Shown piece after piece: positions 13,166 through 25,190 of a stretch of 64,000 bases of DNA. The notes beneath the pieces are model-generated. The model did no database searches. It had not been told where the DNA came from and saw only the letters and a program-made list of their open reading frames with translations. The first letter of the stretch is position 1. Each line of letters starts with the position of its first letter. The DNA lies in assembly GCF_040807025.1 (NCBI RefSeq), contig NC_090951.1, positions 5,766,001 to 5,830,000 of the forward strand, written 5' to 3'. The translations under genes were made by a program, and so were the position numbers. Origin of the DNA: Struthio camelus (Eukaryota > Chordata > Aves > Struthioniformes > Struthionidae).

Positions 13166-15163
13166 CCATAAATGCTGCTAGCTCAAAGCAAAGAGCGCTC
13201 AGAGATGAAATTTTAAAATCAGCACAGCTGCACTCTTTGCCCACGTGACACATTTTTAAGGCGTGAGAAGCAGTGTGTACTCCTGAAATGTCGCATTTCA
13301 CAGATTTTTTCCTTGTAGCTCTTGTTCAACTCAGTCCTTTCCAGTTAGGGGATTGCAAAAAGCTTTCCCCCAAGCAACGGTAGGAGGATAGGCCCATCAG
13401 GACTGCAGATGCACAGGCTGCCGCCCCGCTGCCCGGGGACCACAGCAGGGGACCAGAGCAGAGCGGAGATTTGCCACGTGTCACCCCGTGGCTCGGGGAA
13501 AGAGTGTGGAATTAAATCCAGGGGAGCTCATGCCCTGTCCCTTGCTTTAACCACTGTGGGAGTTAGAGTTCAAATCCGTGCCACGCACTTTGAAAATGTG
13601 AGGGATTAATTTAGTCTCTTGAAACATCCCTGCCTTCTAAAGTACACAGAGCGAGCATCGCTCTCATTTAGCGCTCATCCACTACAAAAAGGTTTTAATG
13701 CTTGCTGAGGGGAAGCGGGGATTGTTCTTATCCAGAGCAAGAAAGAAAGGTGCATCTGATGTATGGCCAACAAAAGATGCGATAAAAACGTAGTGCTGGG
13801 GAGGGAGGGGGGATGAAGGAGCACTCATTGAGAACGGCTTTCAATTAGGTGCCCTATTTTGTTCCCAAGGCGGGGAGACATTTTAATTTAAACTGTTTTG
13901 CAGGTATATGGTGATTGCACAGGATCAGTGCCCTCTGTGAAGATGCTCATATCTCCTCATGAAAGCGAAAGGGAGAGAGGTACTTTCAAACAAACGTTAA
14001 ATAATGAAAGCAGCCGCACATGCCTATTAATGGCTGGCAGAGCTTTGCTGCATCTGCTTTGCTGATAGAGCTGCACTTTCAACTTAGGTTCACAATGCAG
14101 GAGACGTTCATTGTGTGCATTGCTCAGCCACCTGACAAAGCAGCAATACAGACTCCTCTTACATTAGCAAGAGCTGGATACCATGCTTTTTTGCCACTAG
14201 CTGGTAGTTTTCAGAGATTCAGAGTGGATTTGGCCCATAAGGTGGTATTTAAGAGCCTATTCTTACAAACCTGGTTGAAATCCTGATGGTGTGTTCCCTG
14301 GTAAAATTAATGTACTTGCTGAGTTGTCGAAGATAGTTCTTAAGATCTGCAAATATATTCCTTATGAGCTTCTTTTCATAGCTTCTTTGATACAGTATTC
14401 CCTTGGATAAAATTTCCATCATGAACAACCGACACCGTGGCTGAACGGTTTGTTAGGATATACCATGGCCCTTGTCGCTCACGTTGCTCTAGTGGTGCAT
14501 CGCCGCATCGCCTTCCTGATTACAGCAGTCTAATACGGCACTTTACCCTGACAAGATGCCCCAGGGAGAGGCTCAGAGATGCTGACCTGTTAAGAGCAGC
14601 TATCTGGGCATGGTTCAGGGGTCAAATCAACAGGGAAGAAAGGCAGGTAGCCGCTGGAAGGAGCTGAAAGGGCTGAGGTGGGGTGAGAGTCGCTGGAAAG
14701 TGGCCACTCAGTGAAACCAAACCTCAGTTTAAGTCTCTGCATCCAACACCGTGCCAGTGTCAGGGACATAGCACAGTTTGGCTGTTGCTGTGTGAGATTT
14801 CTTTCTTTTTTCTGGAGAAAAAACTGTGCCTTGAAGGAAGTCACTTCAGTTCCGCCTTTAGGCCCTCTTGGGTGGTGGGAATGCTCCTTTATAACTGAGT
14901 TACAAAGGAGTACAGAAATGCCAGGTAGTTCATAATCCCTGTTTATGAAACCCAATAAAAAATGCACAAAACTTCCAGAATTTACAAATATTGTTCAAAG
15001 CAAATCAACAGATATCCAGGCACATTTTACAATCCCCCATTCTTCAGATACTGTGAATGCAACACATCCCTTAATTTCTCTATGCTTGAGGTTTCTGGTT
15101 GTAAAAGGTTATACGTGAGGAAACGTAATCATAAGGACAACTCAGCACTGAAATACGTTATTT
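13166..15163. other. Gene-poor region
   Basis: No exon, RNA gene or clear repeat is recognised. Confidence 0.6.
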
Positions 15164-15300
15164 AGGGAGATTGTGGGAATGTCCATCTCTGAGGTGCTCA
15201 AGAACAAACTAGATGTAATCAGGAAGCCTTTTGGCACAACCGATCCTGCCATGGTGCACACAAGTGGATGAGTTGTCCTCTTAAATTCTCTTTCAGCTCT
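15164..15300 (+). mobile_element. CR1-type LINE, decayed 3' fragment
   Basis: GGAGATTGTGGGAATGTCCA followed by TCTCTGAGGTGCTCAAGAAC, CTAGATG and CGATCCTGCCATGG follows the order of the CR1 3' end. It is strongly diverged. Confidence 0.7.
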
Positions 15301-18300
15301 GTTTTCTCTGAATATGTGTCAGCAGCCAACCATTCAGCAGCCGAAGAGGGGGCTTCAAAGGAATAGGTAATGTGCATCTAAAGAGCACCAGGAGAGCCTC
15401 GATAAAGAGAATATGCCCCAGAAACTATTACATTTGTTCTCACCCAGTTCTTGGATTTGACCCACTGCATGTCATTGCATGGTCTTCCTTCCTTACAAAC
15501 AGCAGAGAGAAAGGCAAGGAGAGCACAAACAGGCGGGTCAGGAGAATTGGATCAATTTACAGGCAAACGCTTACCTGGCAGAGCCTGCTGCTCCTAATAC
15601 CTGACATTTATATTAGCCCCACTCCGACGCTGCACTCAGAGGAAGGGGCTCGCCTAACTTTAAACGTCTACAGTGATTTGTCTCTTCCTCAAGTTGCTCA
15701 GATGAATTATTCATTATCAGAAACTCCTTCTCCCTATTTACTGCAGAGGGAGTCTAGACAAGTGGCTCAGCTGTAGGGTGCTGCAAGACACATTAAGTTA
15801 AGCAAGATGAGTCCCCACTACCTCTTGCACCCGTTCTGTCGGGGAATGCTCTGGCCCGTGCAACGAGTTCCACTGAATAAAATTACATTTCCATAAGAGA
15901 TATGAAAAACATCCAACTTCAAGGCGGCATAAATCCCTCTGTGAGCAGCAGAACCCACAAAAACTAGTTCCCAGTGTCATTTTGTCTTGAAATGTAACCC
16001 TTGTGTGAATTTTCTGATGTCTGATAGCACTGCAATGTTTTTGCCAGGGAGCTTGTGTAAAACCTGTAGAAACTGAATATCTCCAAGATTGTACCCCCCC
16101 CCCAGTCAGATTTGGCTGCCATCGACCACTAGGCTCAAAACGTACATAGGTACAGTTGTGTTAGTTTGATTTCTAATAAAACCAAACTGGAATGAGATTC
16201 TGGCTCTGCTGAAGTCAATCTCATCTGTAGGTCCAGGAGTTTCCTCAGAGCAAACCTGAAATGATTTCTTTCCACAGTGAGCAGACATTGCGGGCTGAGC
16301 TCTTTGAAAATGCAGATACTTCCCCACCATGCTTTATTTTCCTGTTGTCTGGAGTGCCCATAAACCTATTGCCTTAATTTTAATAAGATTTCACAGAGTT
16401 CAGTGTAAATACCTTCTATCCATCACAACGTTATAAGAGAAACAATAACACCTTAATTATCTCTTATGCAGAAACTAATTATAACTTTGTGAATTCATAA
16501 TCAATACTTTAAAGCTGTTCTATCTCAGAGAACAGTTTGTCAATATTTTATATACTGTTAATAATTCATGGTTTTATTATATAATCAGAGAGGAATCTCA
16601 CTCCAGAGGGTCTCAGCACAGGAGGAAACAGCAGAGGAAAAAATGAAGTGAAAGAACGCAGAACCTCAAAGTATTAAGTGAGTGAAAGATTGACAGCCGG
16701 TCGTGCATGCATCACACCATCAGCCTGCTCTTCAAGTCTCAGCTGTAAGGGTGAGTTCATGTTCATAAGTCAGAAGAGCTGGTTAGAGGAGAGAAAGAAT
16801 ATGCCAAAAATCCACATTGAAAAAATCAGTTATAAGGCATACTGGCATTTTGCAAATGTGATATTTTGATGAAAGCTGTTGCAGTTTAGTATTTCCAGTG
16901 GGAGTGTGCACTGGGGAGCAGAGGAGAGAAGGGAACAGGACTGCCCCTTTTCAGCGGCAACCAGCAGTGTGTTGGCTCAGCTGTTTCATCAGCTCTATCC
17001 AAAATATGCAAAGAGATAAGGTTAAATCATTGAGCGTCCTTTCTCAGCAGCACTCCCTTTCTAACCCAGATACCTGATCCTTGTTACTGCAGCACTGCCG
17101 GTGTTGCATCCTTGGTCCATATGCCTGAAACCGAACCACCCAAGATGACAGCCAGTGGTAAAATGCAGTTCGTGAGCAACTCTCACAGTGTTTGGCTCAA
17201 GAGGTACAAAGACTGCCTACTATCCGTAAGATACTGAAAGCACGCTTTCTGTGACGTGAAAAAAAAGTGGAAGATGATATATGATGATCTAACTGGCATT
17301 TGAAAAAGCTCATCACCCCTTTTTGAAGAAGAGGACCCCAGGGAAATGTAGGAAAAGTGTACTCCTGAGGTCAGCCTGACATTTGTCGTCTCGTGCGTGG
17401 GAAAACATTCTCCTTGAAAAGAAGATGGAGTCATGACGACTTGGAAGCAGAATGGAGAGAGGAAAGCGTTGGCTGTGATCCCGGGCATGTAGAGACAGCT
17501 GCTTGTATGGTGCAGGTAGTGCTTGTGTTGCAGGAGGACGGGGAGACCACCACAGAGACCTAGGTCTCCTTGACCCAGCACAGATATGCGAGGAAGGATG
17601 GCCTCTGCCTCCCCACGTGCAGCCTAAGTAGGTGCAGCAGGGAAATCAAGCCTTAGCAGCACTTCTTTACCAAAGAGAAACCTCAGCAGAGAAGCAGTTA
17701 AGTGCTCTCGTTTGCACAGGCGGTGTGCAACTCTCATCTCCTAAGAGCTGCTGCAGTGCCTTGCACACAGAATCATCCTTTCTGTCAGTTTGTTTTTCTT
17801 TAATGAGTGCAGAATGAGAACGTTCCCTGTTTTTTCTCTCCCTTAGGATTTATATTGTACTTCATTAGAAGCAGATTTTGTATGTCTGTAGTACCATCCT
17901 GGACAAAGTGGTTCTCATTGCATACTTGTCATTTCTTGATTATGTTATTCATTTTATACCATTATCAACTTCTGTAAGTGTCTATAAAAATAGGTGTAGG
18001 ACAGGAAAAGTCTTCAGAGTAAGTAAATGGACATTGCGCTAAACGAGTTATGTCTTTGATGCTATTATCTCTGAATCAGCATAGATTATTCAGACTAGGG
18101 GCTTTTAGAATCATAAGTGGTTGAGATCATTTCTCAGTTCATCATCCCAGTACCCGTAATGAGAAAATACTTCTAAATATGAAGATTACTCTTCCAAAAG
18201 ATCCCTTGTGAACGATTCCCCAGGCACTAACAATATTTATTAACTCTTTTCTTTCTGCAAGCAAAGGACTGAGAGAAACTAGAAGTCCTGAAGGATTGCC

Positions 18301-19869
18301 TTGAAATGTTCAGCAACTCTAAATTTAATATTCCTCTCCTGGGACACCTTTGGTTCTGCACTGCTGTCTCTAACAGCGTTCTCTTAGTTTCCACCTTTGT
18401 GGCTGCTTTTTTGCAGTATGTAAATTCAGCTGTTGGTGCTGAACCTGGAATGCGATAAAGCCTTTTAGAACTTCATTTCACTATTTTTGACTGGTTCTGT
18501 TTATGCCGGTTTTACGTTTCCATCTCATCAAGCCCAAGCTTTATTGTTTCTCCAGCCAATGATTTCTGCTTGCACGCTTGGTAAAATGACAGGCCGCCTT
18601 CCCCACCCAGAGTGGGGAGGATCCTCAGCATATGCATGATTAAGCTTCCTTGTCATTCCTTTATTTTTTCGTGCTGTCACTGACTCGTTTTCTCATTGTA
18701 TGGGTAGAATTACCAGTTTTATTTATTGGGCTGCACGTTTCTGGGGATCTATTTAATGCATAGTTTCATGAGACAGTTTTCACGGAATATAAGCTTCATA
18801 TTTCAGCTCTCATATAAAAGATTCCTTTACGTTGTGTTCCACTCAAAAATAGAGTAAGTCTGTAAAAAATACCTTCTTTTTCTGCAGGGTGAGGTGAGAT
18901 GTTAATGTACCACACCTACAAACCAATCCATTGGAAAGAAACATTCTGCTCTTGCTGAATTTGGTGCCATGGGATTTCTCGGGAAGAAGTTCAGTTGTGA
19001 GGTTAAAGGGGTGAGTAGGTGTTAAAGGCCTCCACACAGCCTTCCCGCACGTCCCTCCCTACATCACTTAACATCCACTTCTGCTAACTATAATATCCCG
19101 TAATGTCCAGTTACTCAGATAGCATCAACAAGAACAGCTATAATAAAGTCACGTTCTGGCATACCAGTAAACGATGGGGCATCACAGAGGAGGTTTTGCA
19201 AGAGCTTACGCAATATAAGTAGAGTCTGCTGTGCAGTGCAGAGCACTTCCAAAATTACCATACTAATGTTTATCACATTACTGCAGTATTTTCATTTGTG
19301 TAAAACTGCACTTATGTGAACTGAACATGAAATATCTTTCCCTTTTACAGCAGAGGATGAAACAAATGCAAATACGTGTCTTGTTCTATGCGACCTGTTA
19401 GACTTTGTGTGTAACACATACAAAGAGCAATTACTGCTTCCCAGCTCTGGCTAGCTTTGCTACTGTTTTGTAACTCTTTCTTTTAGTGAAAAACTACCTG
19501 AGCTGGCCTAATTATTTGCTGTGATTTGCCTGGTAGTGTTTTTGTCAGTGAGAGATACATTTGCAAGGAGCGCACAATATTTGCAAATGTGTTATTTCAC
19601 AGTTGTTTGAATGGCTTTACGAGCTGATATCAGTCTGACTGTTGACAAACTGATTTTTTTTGTGACAGTTTATGTTAGAAACTTTTTTTATAACATCACA
19701 AAAGTGGAACGACTCTCTTGTTCACCACATATCATACCACAAGCCTGAGGATTACTTGTTGTAATCATTTACTCCTATGAAACTTGGGTAGCAAGAACCT
19801 TCAAAAAAGGAAGGCTGAGACCTAATGTGAAGGGTGAATTATTTTACAGTTGCCTGCTGCGTGATCTTT
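15301..19869. other. Gene-poor region
   Basis: No exon is recognised. It includes an AT-rich stretch with TTAATTATC, CTAATTATAA and similar cores (16,440-16,580), and paired ATTTGCAA sites (19,559-19,588). Confidence 0.6.
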
Positions 19870-19960
19870 ATACTTTCATCTGCAGTATTTCATGTTGGCT
19901 GCTGGCAAGGACAACATATTGGATTAGATGGACCTCACATCTAAGCCAGTATGACAAACT
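19870..19960 (+). mobile_element. CR1-type LINE 3' tail fragment
   Basis: TGTTGGCTGCTGGCAAGGAC followed by ATATTGGATTAGATGGACCT and AAGCCAGTATGACA is the typical tail of older sauropsid CR1 elements. Confidence 0.75.
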
Positions 19961-21849
19961 GTAGGGTCTGAAGTGTAACATGAACCACATTCATAAAAAA
20001 TACATACCCGCCATTTGGCCAGCCTTTCATCATGAGATGATTTTTCATTATTCTCCAAATGTAGCTCCATAACGACAGGTGGGATAAACTATAAAATGTC
20101 CACATTTAGAAAATCATCACTGGAACTATCCATTTCTCAGAAGATCTGCTCCACAGTAGCCTTGCACACACATGCATGCGTGGTAGGGAGAAGGTTATAT
20201 GCGATGAAATTTAGTTTTAAGTGAAATTTGGGAAGATTAATACATCTGTTTTATTATATACTGTCACACTGCATTGAGTCTCTGAAATCTTGTGTAATGT
20301 CATCCCGTAATTTTTTCTTTGTTTAGGCAGAGGTGGATAAAGTAATCTGAGTATAAACAGGGCCGCACATATTGGCGCTCTTTGCATACAGTCAGAGTTC
20401 AAGCCACGCTCATGATACCTTAACTGTTAATGCTATTATTAACTTCTGCGAAGGCAGAAAACGCCACGTTGACTGTGCATTAGTCAGAATGGCTAAGGAT
20501 ACGATACTAATCTCTGATGCCGTGTTAATTTAAATAGCTAAAGCTATGGCACGTGCTTCAGGCACCGCGGCTTAAAGCGGGAGCTGAAGGCCAGCGGTGA
20601 GCGCTGCAGAGCTACCATGCTTTCCACCAAACCGCTCTCCTTTTCAGGGCCTTGAAGAACGTGTCTCAGCTTAGCAGAGAGGCAGCCGTGCTCCAGCCAA
20701 AGGTGGCTCTGGAGCAGAGGCCAACAGAGGTCAACATGTTGGTCAACAGAGGTGACATGTTGGGGAAAGAGTGAGTGGAGTTTATTGTATAGAATAATAG
20801 GGTTTGTTTTCTCCTTCTTGTGTAGAAAGCATCCCCCTAAACAGTAAAACGTGGTGTATTATTTTGTTCAATTTTACAGACATGTCAGACGGCAGACAGA
20901 AAAGATCCCTGGGTGGTACCAAAGAGCACAGGTATGTCCCAGCAAAGAATGCTTTCAAACGCATTAATCTAGCCTTGAGTTTTTTTTCTTCCAAACCGAA
21001 TTTTCTTCTGAATTTTTTTCGCATTTAGTGTTGGTTTCTGAATTTAAAGTAATATACATTAGCCACTTTCAGCTGCATTAAAGGGACAGCTCTATTTCAC
21101 TTTTCCTGTGTCATGAACCCCCCTAAATTTTCAATAAAAAAAGAAAGAATGGCCCAACAATCTCTTTTTCTAGAAGAAATCAATTATATGATTTCAGAAC
21201 GGCATGCCTGTCTAATGATCATTATCTGCCCATTTCACATAAGGTCTTCCAGAAAAGATATCTTCATCATAAAGAAGATTTTAAATTGATTTTCTACTTG
21301 TATTGTTTAAAATACAGTTGAAGAAAAGCAAAGGCTGCTTTTCAGTACAGATATGCTCCCAAACATGTACTGCTGAAGTCTGTAATTGTCATTCTTTCAG
21401 TGGGAATAGAAATGTTTATACATTATCAAAATTAGGTTCCAAAATGAGCTACGGTATCTATAAAAAAGGGGATAATATTATTTTAGAGAAACTAATTGGA
21501 AACTTGTTTTTGGCTAAAGTAGTTATTATTTCCATTATGGCGAGCTGGAAGTAGATGAAATTCACCTTTATCTTTCCCAGCCTGGTGTCTTACATTATTT
21601 ATTCAAACTGAAATTAAAACCTGACAAAATCCCAGTGAGGCATTTCATACCAGTTAAAGATTATTCTTCCGGAAAAGAACTTTTGTTCAAAAATTTCATT
21701 ATGTTGTTACAAATGTATTTATTATAAAACTGTGATACATAAATCAAAAGCTATCAGTTCTTTTATATATATCCCCCCGCAGCAATGGCCTAAAATTCTC
21801 CTTTCCCCAACAAGGTAAAGTTTAAAGAGGGAGTAAGGGAAAACAGCCA
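19961..21849. other. Gene-poor region
   Basis: No exon is recognised. Contains a short tandem duplication (20,722-20,763), listed separately. Confidence 0.6.
20722..20763. repeat. Two-copy short tandem repeat, unit about 22 bp
   Basis: CAACAGAGGTCAACATGTTG is followed immediately by a second copy, CAACAGAGGTGACATGTTG, which differs by one base change and one missing base. Confidence 0.8.
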
Positions 21850-23280
21850 GCACTCTGCAAACCGCATAGCGCCGCATCAGCCGGGCGGGTACAAGAACCA
21901 GCGCAGGGAAAAGGAGGAGCAGAAAATAAGGCTGAGCCGTCCGGTTGCTGCCCGCTGCCCCTGTTCTGCAGCGCTCACCTGCAGCTCTGCCCCAGCCTCC
22001 GCAGGGCAGCTGGAGCATCCTCCGACTTTGCAAGGAGAAAAAAGGGGGGAATTTTAATCTTGTATATTAGGTGGTTAAAAACAGCACAAATTAGCAGCTG
22101 TTTGTAATATCCCCCCTCCCTGGGGCTGCACGCGCACGTGTTATTATTGGGCAAATTTACAAAGTGACCCGTGCAGCCCCAGGCCAACGAAAACCAAAGC
22201 AAATCAGCAAAGCGCGCGGCTCGGCGAGAGCGTCGGGCAAGCGTTCGTTGCATATGAAAGCATGGGGTGAAAAATTGTTTCCTGCTCTAATAACTAAAGG
22301 ATATTACGAGGGGTAGGTTCACAGGGGTGTAGGCTATTTTTCATATTTAGGAGAAATTTTCCAGAAGTGTAAAATGATAATTGCATGGGGAAAGGGTGGT
22401 TAATAATTTTCCCTGCTAATTCAAATGCACGAACGTTAATTGCAGTTTGGCAGTCTGAGATATACACATTAAGAGAGTTTAATTCTGCTAATCCTCACTT
22501 TAAGTTGCAGGGTATTGAATACAAATATGATCAGCTCACAAAGGGACAAATCCTGTCTCTGCTGAAGCCAGGAGGAGCTTTGCCATTGACTTCAGAAGGA
22601 GCAGGAGCCAGTCCAAGATGCCTGCATTAGCTGTGTTTGCATGAGAAAACCGGCTCGGAGAAAGGGAGCCCCAATGCGCTTTTCCCTCAGAATACAGGCC
22701 AGAAATTCCTCAGAGATTCTGCAAAACTTTGGAAAACTTCCCCAGCCTCGCTACTGTGTTCATTTTATGCAGCGCTCTGTTTTCTGGCTACCCAAAAGCC
22801 CTGCGAGAAAGGTTGGGTTTTCTGCAGCGTTCCACTTCCCACTTCATTGTCTGGTTAAATAATCAAGGCCAAAACGCACTAAAAAAAAAAAAGGGATGTA
22901 ATACAAACCGTGTAAACAGTGTCATTTCCTACAGGAATCTCTTTTTTCATCTCCTGTTGCCTGCCTGCTTTACCGAAGCCTCCTCCCTTCGCCGCACGCT
23001 GCTGTCACCGCGTGTTGTGCTATACATCTAATTTGGGACGGCGTAAGATCTCAGCCGCTTCCCCCTGTGAGCGAGCCCCGGGAGATCACAAGAAAGGCAA
23101 GCGTCCTGGCTGCCGGCACCTGGATATTGCGCTCTGCCGTGGGTGCAAGGTTTGCCGTCGGCTTCAGCAGGGGCAGGATCAAGGGGGCTCAGCGTTACGG
23201 GGGAGGCAGGCTTCGGTCTGGACCTCTGCCTTTGATCTGCTCTGTGCTTTTGAGCTCACTGTTCACCGTCTTTGAACTCC
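21850..23280. other. Mixed region with two GC/CpG-rich patches
   Basis: CpG-rich sequence occurs at about 21,865-22,250 (for example AAGCGCGCGGCTCGGCGAGA) and 22,980-23,220. Between them is AT-rich DNA with a phrase at 22,545-22,600 (CTGCTGAAGCCAGG, then CCATTGACTTCAGAAGGAGC) that resembles an old amniote interspersed repeat. No exon is recognised. Confidence 0.45.
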
Positions 23281-23724
23281 TCTAAAGCGAGGATAAAGCT
23301 GTTTATCCATTTTGGTAAAGTATTTTCATATCTGAAGGACTGTAGCGTTGCAAAGTGTAATGTGAGGTTGATCGAGTGAAGAGGACTTTATCTCTTACAG
23401 CGCGATGTATTTGGGCCAAGCACCTTGCCATCGTTTATTTTGAATTCATGTGTACAAATGACATTGGATAAGTAGTACGAAGATCAGTCCAATCAGAAGT
23501 GGATAGTGCTTGAAATACTGCAAGAAAATCAATTCAGGATCTCTACAGAATTGAGTACGAACGTAAGCTACCGAATACATCTGATGTGAGCCAGACCTCC
23601 TTCTTTCGAATTCGGTTATCGCTGACATTTCAGCTGTTGTTCATCAATTTAGGAGGAAAAGCTGAACCCAGATCATTTGCAAAACCTGTATGGTATTTCC
23701 AAACATTTCTCCTGTCCTCCCGGT

Positions 23725-23775
23725 GGTAATTATTATCTGCTGCTCTAATTAAACAGATTAATTTACATCTCCCAT
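23725..23775. promoter_or_regulatory. Cluster of TAATTA-type homeodomain cores (candidate)
   Basis: GGTAATTATT, CTAATTAAAC and GATTAATTTAC lie within about 50 bases. AT-rich DNA makes such cores common, so confidence is low. Confidence 0.2.
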
Positions 23776-25160
23776 CAGGAGAGGATATGAGTACCAACCC
23801 AGATTTATCGCTCTGGATTGCTTCCCTTAGTCATTGCTCATAGCTTTGAGGCTGCAGCAGTATTTTCTCCTTGGACCTTCAAAAATGCAGAAGCAGAGAT
23901 GCTCTGCGATTCCAAATGAAATAATTTTAATGTCACAAGAAATGTCATTAAAACTACTGCAGTCTTTTAATAACCTCCTTCTTGGGAGAAAGGATTTTCA
24001 GCCTCTTCGCATCAGTGTTCCTTAGAATAACTACAGTGAAGCTTTGTGCTTGTGTCCCCATTACAAAATCTGTTTCTCAAGGACTTATAATTATTACATG
24101 CCCATAAAAATTTACTCTAGCCGGAACCTGAGGATACAGTCTCTCAGACAGGGAGGAAATATTGCTTGCTGAACTTGGTTTAAATCAATTTTAAGTTTCA
24201 AGAACCCAAAAAATAATAAGCTCTGCGGTTTTTATACGCCTTTTCTGTGGTTCTATAACTCAGGAAGAAATCACTTTGTAGAATAAAGTGTCATGTTTGT
24301 TTATAAAGCAGAGCAGGGGAAGAAATAACACAGATAAAAGTTCAGACTTTTTATAGTGGCTACTGAAAATTCTAATAAAATAATTTTCACAAAGAATTTC
24401 CCTATAGAGTCCTCAGACACAAATCATGTCCTGAATAGATACCGTAATACCTGTCTCAGGAACCCAGTGGTGTTGTGGTTTACACACTCACAGGACTGGA
24501 GAACTATTCCAGCAGCTAGAGAGGTAAGGGAGTAAAGAAAAAAAATGCTGCTGCTCAGCTGAAATATTGATGACAAAAGCAAAGCCCAGCAAACACAGGC
24601 AAAGACAGAAAACCAGACCTATAAATCTTAGTGCAATATTTTTAATTTCATTTGGAATTCACAGTCAAGTCAGTTTTATCCAATTAAGCATTATTCATTC
24701 TGTCTTTGACAGCTCTACCCTACTGGACAAAATGTTCCACTTTTCAATATTCTACTTCTGCATCAAATTGACGGGGTCGTTTTTCAATGAAAAAGCAAGC
24801 TGAGATTAAGGTGATGATATTAAATCGTTATGCAAGAAACACCTAAAATCATGCTTCAACAAAAAATTAGGTATTTTCTTTTGTTGGTGTTATTTACAAT
24901 GCCTTTGCTAGCTATTCTGGTGAGCCCCTACAGTTTTGCTAGCCATACAGGACACTGACATGATTTGCAGCTTTGGAAATCGTGTCTGGAGCCATGACTC
25001 TGGTACTCTGATTTTCCCATTAGCAGCACCAGACGTAAAGAAGCTAGCCGTGGCTAGTCTGGGGGGTAACCTTAGACACCCCCCCCCCAAGAGGTGGTAC
25101 AGATACATCCCCAAAGTCTTACAAAAATACCTGTTTGCCATTGATGAGCTTTTCCCTTCC

Positions 25161-25190
25161 TTTTTTTTTTTTTTTTTTTGGGGGGGGGGG
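25161..25190. repeat. poly(T)19-poly(G)11 junction
   Basis: Nineteen T pass directly into eleven G. A C-run lies about 80 bases to the left. It is a likely polymorphic or error-prone site. Confidence 0.9.

Noticed and set aside
12582-13171. Overlapping open frames of 116-157 codons on both strands
   Set aside because: High GC makes stops rare. The peptides have no recognisable domain and compete with each other on both strands.
21722-23285. Several open frames of 70-120 codons
   Set aside because: No family resemblance and no splice framing that extends them. They are consistent with chance in a GC-rich patch.
24470-24540. Possible MIR head (GTGGTGTTGTGGTTTACACA)
   Set aside because: Only the first few dozen bases could be aligned from memory and no core follows.
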